Origin: Leisingera aquimarina DSM 24565
Lineage (GTDB): Bacteria; Pseudomonadota; Alphaproteobacteria; Rhodobacterales; Rhodobacteraceae
Reading direction: 5' to 3'
Assembly: GCF_000473165.1 (NCBI RefSeq)
Contig: NZ_KI421504.1
Coordinates: forward strand, 1,454,100 to 1,518,099
Length of the DNA stretch: 64,000 nt
The stretch's first letter is position 1; every line of letters begins with the position of its first letter. Below are positions 25,462-34,252 of this stretch, piece after piece. The position numbers were made by a program, and so were the translations under genes. Under the pieces are notes generated by a model. That model was not told where the DNA came from and did no database searches. It saw only the letters and a list, made by a program, of their open reading frames with translations.

Positions 25462-26238
25462 ATGTCCGGCGATCAAAAGCCCCGCGACGACCAGACCAAG
25501 ACTGCCCGGACCGCTGTTGCCAATGCGGCCGATAAACACGCCAGCGGCGCGCCCTGGCGCAACTTCTATGGCCGCTTCAAGGGCAAGACCCTGAAGGACA
25601 GCCAAAAGCGGTATCTGGACGAGGATCTGGCCAGCCTCAGCCCCGGCGCCGTGGATTGGGATGTGAACCCCGACCGCACTCCGCTGGATCTGGAGGCGCT
25701 GTTCGGCGGCAAGGATGTCTGGCTTGAGGTCGGCTTTGGCGGCGGCGAGCATCTGGTGCATCAGGCCGCCAGCAATCCGGATGCGGGCATAATCGGTGCC
25801 GAACCCTTTATCAACGGCGTGGCCATGCTGCTGGGCAAGATCCGCAGGGCCGGTGCGGACAATATTGCGGTGCATCCCGGTGATGCGCGCGATCTGATGG
25901 ATGTGCTGCCGGCGGCGTCCATCTCACGCGCGTTTCTGCTGTATCCCGATCCCTGGCCCAAGGCCCGCCACCACCGCCGCCGTTTCGTGACGCAAGAACA
26001 TCTGGCGCCGCTGGCCCGCTGTCTGAAGCCGGGCGCGATTTTTCGCGTGGCAACCGACATTCCCGACTATGTGCGCCAGACCCTGGAGGAGGTGCCAAAG
26101 GCCGGTTTTGAATGGCTGGCCGAAGGCCCATCCGATTGGCGCCAGTCCTGGGATGACTGGATTTCCACACGATATGAGCAGAAAGCCCTGCGCGAAGGCC
26201 GCACGCCGCACTACCTGACCTTCCGCCGCCTTGGCTGA
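25462..26238 (+). CDS. trmB: tRNA (guanine-N7-)-methyltransferase
   Basis: 258 residues from ATG 25462 (MSGDQKPRDD). Makes m7G46 in tRNA. SAM-binding LEVGFGGGEHL and the family hallmark LYPDPWPKARHHRRRF are present, with the C-terminal TRYEQKALREGR. It lies downstream of metK, as in many alphaproteobacteria. The upstream extension from 25405 lacks homology. Confidence 0.96.
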   Translation: MSGDQKPRDDQTKTARTAVANAADKHASGAPWRNFYGRFKGKTLKDSQKRYLDEDLASLSPGAVDWDVNPDRTPLDLEALFGGKDVWLEVGFGGGEHLVHQAASNPDAGIIGAEPFINGVAMLLGKIRRAGADNIAVHPGDARDLMDVLPAASISRAFLLYPDPWPKARHHRRRFVTQEHLAPLARCLKPGAIFRVATDIPDYVRQTLEEVPKAGFEWLAEGPSDWRQSWDDWISTRYEQKALREGRTPHYLTFRRLG

Positions 26239-26338
26239 GGGTGCAGGCGGGCGGCGGGCAAAGGCTCTGGACCGTCCAGCGCCAATCCGCTACCGATAGC
26301 GCCAACGAAAGTAAGTACCGACAGACGAAGGAAGCCCC

Positions 26339-27685
26339 ATGTCCGGACACGGCACGCCCATCCCGATGACCTCCCACCGTGCGGACCCGCTCAAAGGCGT
26401 GGCAGAGGTGCCCGGCGACAAGTCGATCTCGCACCGCTCGCTGATCCTGGGTGCGCTGTCAGTAGGGGAGACCAAGATCTCCGGCCTCTTGGAGGGCGAA
26501 GACGTTCTGGACACCGCCAAGGCGATGAAGGCCTTTGGTGCCGAGGTGGTGAACCACGGCGGCGGCAGCTGGTCGGTGTTCGGGGTTGGCGTCGGCGGCT
26601 TTGCCGAACCGGGAAACGTGATCGACTGCGGCAACTCCGGCACCGGGGTGCGGCTGATAATGGGGGTGATGGCAACATCTCCGATCATCGCGACTTTCAC
26701 CGGCGATGCCTCACTGAACAAACGTCCGATGGCGCGGGTCACTGACCCGCTGGCATTGTTCGGGACGCAATCTGTTGGCCGCAGCGGCGGGCGTCTGCCG
26801 ATGACCATCGTCGGTGCCGCTGACCCGGTGCCAGTCCGTTATGAAGTGCCGGTGCCGTCTGCGCAGGTGAAATCCGCGGTGCTGTTTGCCGGCCTCAACG
26901 CGCCGGGCAAGACCGTTGTGATCGAGAAGGAAGCCACCCGCGACCACACCGAGCGGATGCTGGCCGGTTTCGGTGCCGAAATCACCACCGAGGAAACCGA
27001 AGAGGGCCGCGTCATAACCCTGACCGGCCGTCCCGAGCTGAAACCGCAGGTGATCGCGGTGCCGCGTGATCCGTCCTCTGCCGCTTTTCCGGTCTGCGCG
27101 GCGCTGATCACCCCCGGATCCGACGTGCTGGTGCCGAACATCGGCCTGAATCCCACCCGTGCGGGCCTCTACTACACCCTGCAGGACATGGGCGCCGATC
27201 TGACGTTTGAGAACATGCGCGAAGAGGGCGGCGAACCCGTTGCCGACCTGCGTGCGAAGTTCTCGCCCGGTATGAAGGGCATTGAGGTGCCGCCGGCACG
27301 CGCCGCGTCGATGATCGATGAATACCCGGTGCTGTCGGTGGTGGCCTCCTTTGCGGAAGGCAAGACCATGATGGCCGGGGTCAAGGAACTGCGCGTGAAG
27401 GAAAGCGACCGGATCGACGCGATGGCCAAGGGTCTGCGCGCAAATGGCGTGACGGTCGAAGAGGGCGAGGACTGGTGGGAAGTCACCGGCCTGGGCATCA
27501 ATGGCGTGCCCGGCGGCGGAACCTGCGAAAGCGTCCTGGATCACCGCATCGCCATGTCTTTCATGGTGATGGGCATGGGGGCGCAGAATTCTGTTTCGGT
27601 CGATGATGGCGGCCCGATTGCCACTTCCTTCCCGATTTTCGAGAGCCTGATGGGCAATCTGGGCGCCAAGCTGGAGCGCACATGA
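26339..27685 (+). CDS. aroA: 3-phosphoshikimate 1-carboxyvinyltransferase (EPSP synthase)
   Basis: 448 residues. Shikimate pathway. Motifs include [11 protein letters not shown] (about 27–37), [20 protein letters not shown] and a C-terminal HRIAMSF. An AAGGAAG site precedes ATG 26339. The stop overlaps the cmk start (ATGA at 27682), a common alphaproteobacterial aroA–cmk pair. I did not attempt to classify glyphosate sensitivity. Confidence 0.97.
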   Translation: MSGHGTPIPMTSHRADPLKGVAEVPGDKSISHRSLILGALSVGETKISGLLEGEDVLDTAKAMKAFGAEVVNHGGGSWSVFGVGVGGFAEPGNVIDCGNSGTGVRLIMGVMATSPIIATFTGDASLNKRPMARVTDPLALFGTQSVGRSGGRLPMTIVGAADPVPVRYEVPVPSAQVKSAVLFAGLNAPGKTVVIEKEATRDHTERMLAGFGAEITTEETEEGRVITLTGRPELKPQVIAVPRDPSSAAFPVCAALITPGSDVLVPNIGLNPTRAGLYYTLQDMGADLTFENMREEGGEPVADLRAKFSPGMKGIEVPPARAASMIDEYPVLSVVASFAEGKTMMAGVKELRVKESDRIDAMAKGLRANGVTVEEGEDWWEVTGLGINGVPGGGTCESVLDHRIAMSFMVMGMGAQNSVSVDDGGPIATSFPIFESLMGNLGAKLERT

Positions 27686-28314
27686 GCGAAAGTTACACGA
27701 TAGCTGTCGACGGCCCCGCGGCGGCTGGCAAGGGCACGCTGTCCAAGGCGCTGGCGGCCCATTACGGCTTCAGCCATCTGGATACCGGCCTCTTGTACCG
27801 TGCGGTAGGGGCCAAGATGCTGGATGGTGTGACCCCGGTTGAAGCTGCGCAAAACCTGACGCCGGAAGATTTGGCGCGCGACGACCTGCGCGGGCCGGAA
27901 GTGGCGCAGGCGGCCTCCAAGGTGGCGGTGATCGCCGAAGTGCGTGCTGCACTGGTGGATTTCCAGCGTGCCTTTGCCCGCCGGGCCGGGGGCGCGGTGC
28001 TGGACGGGCGCGACATCGGCACCGTGATCTGTCCTTATGCGCAGGTGAAGTTCTTTGTGACCGCCAGCGCCGAAGTCCGCGCCCGGCGCCGGTTTCTGGA
28101 ACTCGCCGCGGCCGGCAAGGTGATCACGCTGGACGAGGTGCTGGGCGATGTGAAGGCCCGGGACGAGCGTGACATGAACCGCGCCGAAGCACCGCTGCGC
28201 CCGGCGGCCGATGCGATTCTGATCGACACCAGCGATCTGAGTATCGAAGAAGCCCTGGCTAAGGCGATCACGGTGATTGAAGCCCGCCGCGAGGCCGGCG
28301 AAACACTGGCATAA
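27682..28314 (+). CDS. cmk: Cytidylate kinase
   Basis: 210 residues. Phosphorylates CMP/dCMP. P-loop [15 protein letters not shown] at residues 7–21, [21 protein letters not shown], and [13 protein letters not shown] in the lid region. Coupled to aroA by a four-base overlap. Confidence 0.96.
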   Translation: MSESYTIAVDGPAAAGKGTLSKALAAHYGFSHLDTGLLYRAVGAKMLDGVTPVEAAQNLTPEDLARDDLRGPEVAQAASKVAVIAEVRAALVDFQRAFARRAGGAVLDGRDIGTVICPYAQVKFFVTASAEVRARRRFLELAAAGKVITLDEVLGDVKARDERDMNRAEAPLRPAADAILIDTSDLSIEEALAKAITVIEARREAGETLA

Positions 28315-28332
28315 ACATCAATCAACCAAATA

Positions 28333-28362
28333 CACCCGCAGCTGACGCATCAACCGCGGGTG
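28333..28362. terminator. Hairpin after cmk, between convergent genes
   Basis: CACCCGC (28333–28339) pairs with GCGGGTG (28356–28362). No T-run follows on either strand, so Rho-independent termination is uncertain. Confidence 0.3.
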
Positions 28363-28420
28363 CAAGGGCAAGCGGGACGGAGCGGAACCGCTTGGCCCTC
28401 CGGGACACGGGAGTGCGCGA

Positions 28421-28900
28421 TCAGAGCTCGCTGACGGCGGTGTGCTTGATCTGGCCCCACTGGGTGTCGGCGGTCTTGGCAGTGCCGGGCACGTCCTCCT
28501 GGAAGGCCGCGCGGGTTGCGGCGTTCAGGAACAGGAACAGCTTGCCGTCGTGTACCAGATACTGGTCCGGGTCGCCATCGAACTTCTTGCCGACCGACAC
28601 TCCATAGGAGCAGAAGCCGCCGTGCTGCGGCAGGTACTTGGCCGGATCGGCCTCGAACGCGGTCTTGTTCTCCTCAGAAGTGAAGTAATAAGAGGCGCCA
28701 TCCACGGTTGCGGAGTAGTTTGCCACACCTTCCACCGGGTTGCGGCTGTCCAGCAGCGACACAAGGTCAACACCATGCGCGGCCAGCGGCGCACCGCCGG
28801 CAGAGATACCGGTGGAGACATTGAGTTCATCGGCGGCAAAGGCCGGGGCGGCGAGTGCCGCAGACAGCGAAATCAGGGCAGTTGTTAGAAGAAATTTCAT
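28421..28900 (-). CDS. Secreted YHS-domain protein
   Basis: 159 residues from ATG 28900 behind GAGGA. The signal peptide (MKFLLTTALISLSAALAAPAFA) is followed by a YHS-type region (LAAHGVDLVSLL…YSATVDGASYYFTSEENKTAFEADPAKYLPQHGGFCSYG). YHS domains often bind metals (copper, in some). Single Cys near residue 100. It is convergent with cmk. Role unknown; periplasmic metal handling is plausible. Confidence 0.85.
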   Translation of the reverse strand: MKFLLTTALISLSAALAAPAFAADELNVSTGISAGGAPLAAHGVDLVSLLDSRNPVEGVANYSATVDGASYYFTSEENKTAFEADPAKYLPQHGGFCSYGVSVGKKFDGDPDQYLVHDGKLFLFLNAATRAAFQEDVPGTAKTADTQWGQIKHTAVSEL

Positions 28901-29134
28901 GGTTGTCCTCATCAGGTTCAGTTGCGGGTTTTTCTGTTCAGTTCAGGCTGTGCAGCCCGATGAGTTGAACTTATGTCCGAAACCATGGACGTTTAATTCC
29001 CGTTCGTCCGCCTGGCATTGCAGATCGTCCAGATCTTCGTTTGGGCTTAGTCACGGCGCCTCACTCATCTGTGCATGGAGCCTCGCGCCGCGGCGCAGTA
29101 GCCTGTGGGCAGGTGTCAATGAGGAGGTGCCGTT

Positions 29135-29677
29135 ATGGCCTGGCTGCGGACGATAGTGACAGCGTGTGTTCTTGCTGTGCCTGCCTTGGCGCAGGACGCG
29201 CCGAAGGCCCCTGAATCCCCGGAGCCGCCGATGACCTATGAGCGGCTGGGGCGGATACTTTTTGCATTGGACGAAAACGCGCAGCCCGCGGGCGCCGGGT
29301 TTCAGCTGACTATTTCAGGCGTGCCGATGCTGATCGTGACGGACCAGGCAGCGGACCGGATGCGGGCGATGGTGCCGCTGCGCCGGGCCGAGGGGCTGAC
29401 AGCGGAAGACATGATGCGGATGATGCAGGCCAATTTCGACACCGCCCTGGATGCGCGCTATGCCGTGGCCAAGGGGCGGCTTTGGGCGGTGTTCATTCAT
29501 CCGCTGTCGTCATTGGAAAAAGACCAGCTGATTTCCTCGCTTGGCCAGACCGTCAATATCGCCCGCACCTATGGCACGCTTTACACCGGTGGAGCGCTGC
29601 AATTCGGCGGCGGCGACAGCCCGGGCATCCAGCGGCAGCTGATCGAAGAACTGCTGGAAAAGGGTGAGGAAATCTAG
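29135..29677 (+). CDS. Secreted hypothetical protein, YbjN-like
   Basis: 180 residues with signal peptide ending ALAQD. The mature part (TYERLGRILFAL…GFQLTISGVPMLIVTDQAADRMRAMVPL…MMRMMQANFDTALDARYAVAKGRLWAVFIHPL) resembles the helix–strand arrangement of YbjN/type III chaperone-like proteins. No catalytic motif. Preceded by GAGGAGG. A standalone gene. Confidence 0.65.
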   Translation: MAWLRTIVTACVLAVPALAQDAPKAPESPEPPMTYERLGRILFALDENAQPAGAGFQLTISGVPMLIVTDQAADRMRAMVPLRRAEGLTAEDMMRMMQANFDTALDARYAVAKGRLWAVFIHPLSSLEKDQLISSLGQTVNIARTYGTLYTGGALQFGGGDSPGIQRQLIEELLEKGEEI

Positions 29678-29843
29678 GCCCTTGATCCCGGACCGCAGCC
29701 CGCGCGGCCTGTATTTTGACAGATACGAATTTCAGCCTGTAACCCGGCTGCAGCAATAAATTTCGTCACAGCGCCTCTGGATAAATACGCGCCACGTCCC
29801 GTTTTGCAGAATATGGTCGCTGCAAACAGCTTGGGGAACGCAT

Positions 29844-30989
29844 ATGAACTGCTTTCAGGACCGCCTGACCGCGCTGCGCCGGGATTTCCATCGGCGTCCG
29901 GAGCTTGGCTTTCAGGAAGACCGGACCAGGGCCAAAGTGGCGGAGCATCTGCGCAGCCTCGGGCTGGAGGTGCATGAAGGCGCGGGCGTTGTCGGCCTTC
30001 TGCGGGCGGGCACCGGCAACCGGGCCATTGGGCTGCGGGCCGATATGGACGCGCTGCCGATCACTGAAATCTCCACCCACGGTTATGTTTCTGAAACACC
30101 CGGCAAGATGCATGCCTGCGGTCATGACGGCCATATGGCCATGTTGCTGGGTGCTGCGGAACGGCTGGTGCAGGAACAGGGGTTTGACGGCACTGTTGTG
30201 TTCATCTTCCAGCCCAACGAGGAGCACGGGCTGGGCGCCCAGGCGATGATTTCCGAAGGGCTGCTGGAGCGGTTCCCGATCGAAGAAGTCTATGCCATTC
30301 ACAACCTGCCAGGCGCGCCTGTCGGGCAGGTCTCGACCCGCGCGGGGCAGATTTGCGGAAGCGAAAGCCTGTTTGAAATCGCGATCAAGGGGCAGGGCGG
30401 TCATGCTTCGATGCCGCAGGCGGGTGTCGATGCCATCACGGTCGGGGCGGAAATGGTTCTGGCACTGCAAACCATCGTCTCGCGCAAGCTGGCGCCGGGG
30501 GCTGGCGCGGTGGTCTCGGTGACCGAGTTTCTGACTGACGGCCAGCGCAATGTGCTGCCGGGACATGCGGTGCTGAAGGGCGACGTGCGCGCACGGGTGC
30601 CTGCGGACCGCGAGGCGGTTGAACGTTTCATGCGCCAGATTGCTGCCGGTGTCGCCGCCGCCCATGCGGTGGAGGTTGAGATGAGCTTCAACACCGAATT
30701 TGTCGAAACCATCAATGCGGAAGGCCCGGCCGAAGCCGCTTGCCGTGCGGGCGAAGCTGCTGGGTGCGAGGTGATCCGCAACCGCCCGCCAATGAGCTTT
30801 TCCGAAGATTTCGCCCATTTCGCCGCCGCTGTGCCGGGGTGCTTTCTGCTGTTGGGCAATGGCGAGGACGGGCCTAACGGCCAGCCGCTGCATTCGGCAG
30901 ACTATGACTTCAACGACGCTCTGCTGCCCATCGGTGCGGAGTTCTGGGTGCAACTGGTGCGTGACCGGCTGCCAGCGGGAAAGGACTGA
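29844..30989 (+). CDS. M20-family amidohydrolase (aminoacylase/hippurate hydrolase-like)
   Basis: 381 residues. Metal-binding motifs MHACGHDGHMAMLLGAA (about 90–106) and QPNEEHGLGAQAMISEG (about 124–140), and a dimerisation domain with GQGGHASMPQAGVDAI. It should hydrolyse an N-acyl or amide bond of an amino-acid derivative. It begins an operon with diaminopropionate ammonia-lyase two bases downstream, so it may release 2,3-diaminopropionate, or an intermediate leading to it, from an N-acyl precursor; that is inference. Confidence 0.92.
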   Translation: MNCFQDRLTALRRDFHRRPELGFQEDRTRAKVAEHLRSLGLEVHEGAGVVGLLRAGTGNRAIGLRADMDALPITEISTHGYVSETPGKMHACGHDGHMAMLLGAAERLVQEQGFDGTVVFIFQPNEEHGLGAQAMISEGLLERFPIEEVYAIHNLPGAPVGQVSTRAGQICGSESLFEIAIKGQGGHASMPQAGVDAITVGAEMVLALQTIVSRKLAPGAGAVVSVTEFLTDGQRNVLPGHAVLKGDVRARVPADREAVERFMRQIAAGVAAAHAVEVEMSFNTEFVETINAEGPAEAACRAGEAAGCEVIRNRPPMSFSEDFAHFAAAVPGCFLLLGNGEDGPNGQPLHSADYDFNDALLPIGAEFWVQLVRDRLPAGKD

Positions 30990-30991
30990 TC

Positions 30992-32182
30992 ATGTTTGAA
31001 AAATTCACTGTTGCCATGCGCCACACGGCAGGCAGCCCGAAATCCGGCGATGCCGCTTATACCGTTCTGTCTGAGCAGGACTTTGGCAATGCCTGCGCAG
31101 AAATCACTGCGTGGGACGGCTATGAAGAGACGCCGCTGGTCTCGCTGGCAGGACTGGCGGATAAAATGGGCGTTGACAGGATCGACTACAAACACGAAGG
31201 GCCGCGGTTCGGCTTGGGCAGCTTCAAGGCGCTGGGCGGATCCTATGCGGCGCTGCGGGTGCTGCAGCGCGAGATGAGCCGCCAATTGGGTCAGGACGTC
31301 AGCCTGGAAGATATCCGCAAAGGTGCGCACAAGGAAGCCTGCGCCGGCATCACTCTGGTCTCTGCCACCGACGGCAACCATGGCCGCTCGCTGGCCTGGG
31401 GCTGTCAGCGCTTTGGCGCGCCGTGCCGGATCTATATCCATGCCGAGGTCAGCGAAGGCCGTGCCGTGGCCATGCGCGAGCTGGGCGCCGAGGTGATCCG
31501 CATCACGGGCGACTATGACGACTCGGTGCTGCTGGCCAAGAAAGAGGCCGCGGAGAACGGCTGGTTTGTGGTCTCGGATACCTCCTGGGAGGGCTACACC
31601 GAGCCGCCGCGCGATGTGATGGCCGGCTATTGCGTGATGACGCGCGAGGCTTGTGAGACGCTGGAACAGGCGCCGACCCATGTGTTCCTGCAGGGCGGTG
31701 TCGGCGGGCTGGCGGCCTCGGTCGCGGCGGCGCTGCGGCAGTATTACGGCGCCGAGGCACCGCGGGTTGTCATCGTCGAGCCGGAGCTGGCCGCCTGCCT
31801 GTTTGACAGCGCGCGCAACGGCAAGGCGACCAATTTCGCAATCCAGCAAGAGACCATCATGGCCGGCCTGTCCTGTGGCGAGCCGTCGGAAATGGCCTGG
31901 GAAATCCTGGCCGAGGAAGCCTCGGATTTTCTGACCATCCCGGACAGCATCGTGGCGCCGGCCGTGCGGCTGCTGGCCAATGCGGAAACCGGCGATCCGG
32001 CGGTTGAAGCCGGCGAAAGCGCAGTTGCAGGCCTTGCCGCCTTGATTGCGGCTTGCCAGGCGCCGGACCTTGCCGAACAACTGGGGCTGGGGCCAAAGGC
32101 CCGCGTCCTGCTGATCGGCTCCGAAGGTGTCACCGACCCGGCGATTTATGCGGCGATCATGGCAGGGCAAGACAATGTCTAA
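30992..32182 (+). CDS. Diaminopropionate ammonia-lyase
   Basis: 396 residues. Fold-type II PLP enzyme: PLP lysine in GLGSFKALGGSYAA (about residue 75), TDGNHGRSLAWG, and the glycine loop QGGVGGLAASVAAAL. The family cleaves 2,3-diaminopropionate to pyruvate and two ammonia. Length normal. Two bases after the M20 gene, and its last codons overlap the M24 gene. Confidence 0.92.
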   Translation: MFEKFTVAMRHTAGSPKSGDAAYTVLSEQDFGNACAEITAWDGYEETPLVSLAGLADKMGVDRIDYKHEGPRFGLGSFKALGGSYAALRVLQREMSRQLGQDVSLEDIRKGAHKEACAGITLVSATDGNHGRSLAWGCQRFGAPCRIYIHAEVSEGRAVAMRELGAEVIRITGDYDDSVLLAKKEAAENGWFVVSDTSWEGYTEPPRDVMAGYCVMTREACETLEQAPTHVFLQGGVGGLAASVAAALRQYYGAEAPRVVIVEPELAACLFDSARNGKATNFAIQQETIMAGLSCGEPSEMAWEILAEEASDFLTIPDSIVAPAVRLLANAETGDPAVEAGESAVAGLAALIAACQAPDLAEQLGLGPKARVLLIGSEGVTDPAIYAAIMAGQDNV

Positions 32183-33341
32183 GGCGCCCGTGCGCGGCTT
32201 TCCGGAGGCAGAGTTCGCGGCCCGGACCCAAAAGGCGCAGGCGCTGATGGCACAGCAGGGGCTTGACGGGCTCCTGCTGCTGACAGAACCCGAGGTGCGC
32301 TATTTCAGCGGTTTTCACACGCTGTTCTGGCAAAGCCCGACCCGGCCCTGGTTCCTGTTTGTGCCGCCTGCAGGCAAACCCATTGCCATCATCCCGGAGA
32401 TCGGCGCCGATCTGATGCGCCGCACCTGGATCGAGGATATCCGCACCTGGAGCGCACCTGCTCCCGAGGATGACGGCATCAGCCTGCTGACAGAGCTGCT
32501 GTCGCCGATTGCCGGGCGCGGCGGCAGCATTGGCATCATGAAGGGGCATGAAACCGCGCTGCGGATGCCGCTGGGTGATTATGAACGCCTGATGGATGGC
32601 CTGCCGGGGTTGAAGGTCGCAGACGCGACGCCGCTGGTGCGCAACCTGCGGATGGTGAAATCCGCGGCAGAGATCGAAAAACTGGCGCATATCTGCGGCA
32701 TCGGCTCGCGCAGCTTCGCGCAGGTGCCGCAGATCGCCAATGCGGGCCAGCCGCTCGAGGATCTGTTCCGCGCATTCCGCCGCGAAGCGCTGGCGCAGGG
32801 CGCGGACGATGTGCCCTATCTGGTCGGCGGCGCTGATCAGGGCGGCTATAGCGACGTGATTTCTCCGCCGACCGGGCGGCCGTTGCAGGCCGGCGACATC
32901 GTGATGCTGGATACCGGCTCTACCTGGGATGGGTACTTCTGCGATTTTGACCGCAACTTTGCCATCGGCCGCGCCGACGATCTGTCGCGCCGCGCCTATG
33001 ACGTGCTGTGGCGGGCGACCGAGGCCGGGATTGCAGCTGCCAAACCCGGCGCCACCTGCCGCGGCCTGTTCCAGGCGATGCAGACGGTGATTGCCGAGAT
33101 GGACGATCAGGGTGGCGATGTAGGGCGGCTGGGCCATGGGCTGGGAATGCAGCTGACCGAATGGCCCTCGCACGCGGGTTTTGACGGGACGGTGATTGAA
33201 GAGAACATGGTGCTGACGCTGGAGCCTTCGCTGGGGTACGGTGACGGCAAGATCATGGTGCATGAGGAAAACATCGTAGTGCGCGCTGGTGGTGCCGAAC
33301 TGCTTACAACCCGCGCCGCGCCTGAACTGCCGGTGATCTGA
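32175..33341 (+). CDS. M24-family metallohydrolase (ectoine hydrolase/creatinase/Xaa-Pro type)
   Basis: 388 residues from ATG 32175, overlapping the preceding stop by eight bases. The C-terminal pita-bread domain has all metal-ligand positions: MLDTGSTWDGYFCDFDRNF (two Asp), GHGLGMQLTEWPSH (His), LEPSLGYGDGKIMVHEENIVV (two Glu). It is close in form to DoeA/EutD ectoine hydrolases as well as to creatinases and prolidases. The operon resembles eut/doe clusters, but the substrate is not certain. Confidence 0.88.
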   Translation: MSKAPVRGFPEAEFAARTQKAQALMAQQGLDGLLLLTEPEVRYFSGFHTLFWQSPTRPWFLFVPPAGKPIAIIPEIGADLMRRTWIEDIRTWSAPAPEDDGISLLTELLSPIAGRGGSIGIMKGHETALRMPLGDYERLMDGLPGLKVADATPLVRNLRMVKSAAEIEKLAHICGIGSRSFAQVPQIANAGQPLEDLFRAFRREALAQGADDVPYLVGGADQGGYSDVISPPTGRPLQAGDIVMLDTGSTWDGYFCDFDRNFAIGRADDLSRRAYDVLWRATEAGIAAAKPGATCRGLFQAMQTVIAEMDDQGGDVGRLGHGLGMQLTEWPSHAGFDGTVIEENMVLTLEPSLGYGDGKIMVHEENIVVRAGGAELLTTRAAPELPVI

Positions 33342-33354
33342 AGGAGGACCCGCG

Positions 33355-34113
33355 ATGAAACTTCCCTATGATACGGACGCCGGCATTGGCACCCGCGCGA
33401 CCCTTGGTGTGATCGTGCTGGAAACCGACGAGACGCTGGAACCGGAATTCTCCCGGATGATGGCGCAAGAGGACATCGCGCTTTATCACAGCCGGATCCC
33501 GATGGTGCCGGAAATCCGTCCCGAGACGCTGGCGCAGATGCAGGCTGATCTGCCGGTCTCGGCGCGGCTGTTTCCGTCTTCGCTGGACTTTGATGTGGTC
33601 GGCTATGGCTGCACCTCGGCCTCGACCGTGATCGGCTCGGCCAAGGTTGCGGAAGCGGTGCAAACGGTCTTACCCAAGGCCAAGGTGACAGACCCGCTGG
33701 CGGCGATCATCGTGGCTGGCAAGGCATTGGGCGTGTCCCGGCTGGGGTTTGTCACGCCGTACCTGCCTGAGGTTTCCGCACAGATGCGGGCGAAGCTGGA
33801 AGAGGCGGGGTTTGCAATTGCAGGCTTTGGCTCGTTTGAGGAAATGGACGACCGGGTGGTGGCGCGGATCACCGAGGCGGCCATTGCGGACGCCGCCAAA
33901 CAGGTTGCCAAGGCAGAAGATTGCGATGCCATCGTGATTTCCTGCACCAATCTGCGCTGCCTGCAGATCATTCCGGAAATCGAAGCGCAGGCCGGGGTGC
34001 CGGTGATCTCCAGCAATCAGGCGCTGGCCTGGCACATGCTGCGCCTCGCTGGCGTTACGGATTCTCAGCCGCAATTCGGCAGGTTGTTCACCCGGGGTCT
34101 GACCGCCCGATAG
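33355..34113 (+). CDS. EutA-like Asp/Glu racemase-superfamily protein
   Basis: 252 residues, AGGAGG site then ATG 33355. Two Cys-centred motifs, GYGCTSASTVIG (about residue 85) and VISCTNLRCLQI (about residue 200), are the paired catalytic Cys regions of the maleate isomerase / arylmalonate decarboxylase / EutA group. EutA genes accompany M24 and threonine-dehydratase-like genes in ectoine-use operons, which is the arrangement here. Likely a racemase or isomerase supplying the correct stereoisomer. Confidence 0.85.
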   Translation: MKLPYDTDAGIGTRATLGVIVLETDETLEPEFSRMMAQEDIALYHSRIPMVPEIRPETLAQMQADLPVSARLFPSSLDFDVVGYGCTSASTVIGSAKVAEAVQTVLPKAKVTDPLAAIIVAGKALGVSRLGFVTPYLPEVSAQMRAKLEEAGFAIAGFGSFEEMDDRVVARITEAAIADAAKQVAKAEDCDAIVISCTNLRCLQIIPEIEAQAGVPVISSNQALAWHMLRLAGVTDSQPQFGRLFTRGLTAR

Positions 34114-34130
34114 ATGCAATTGTGTGGGAT

Positions 34131-34144
34131 TTGTCAGCTGACAA
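34131..34144. promoter_or_regulatory. Perfect 14-bp palindrome TTGTCAGCTGACAA
   Basis: Lies in the 139-base gap between the EutA-like gene and the sulfatase gene, with AT-rich flanks. TTGTC…GACAA arms suit a GntR- or MarR-type operator. No cognate regulator is adjacent. Confidence 0.4.
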
Positions 34145-34252
34145 TTTTGCTGTTTGCATCCTGCAGCGCGGCGCGATCGGCGCTTGTAATCCGCGCGCAG
34201 ATCGCGACAGATTGCCAGTCGTGATCTGTTTTGTGCCTGCAAGGATGCCCGG

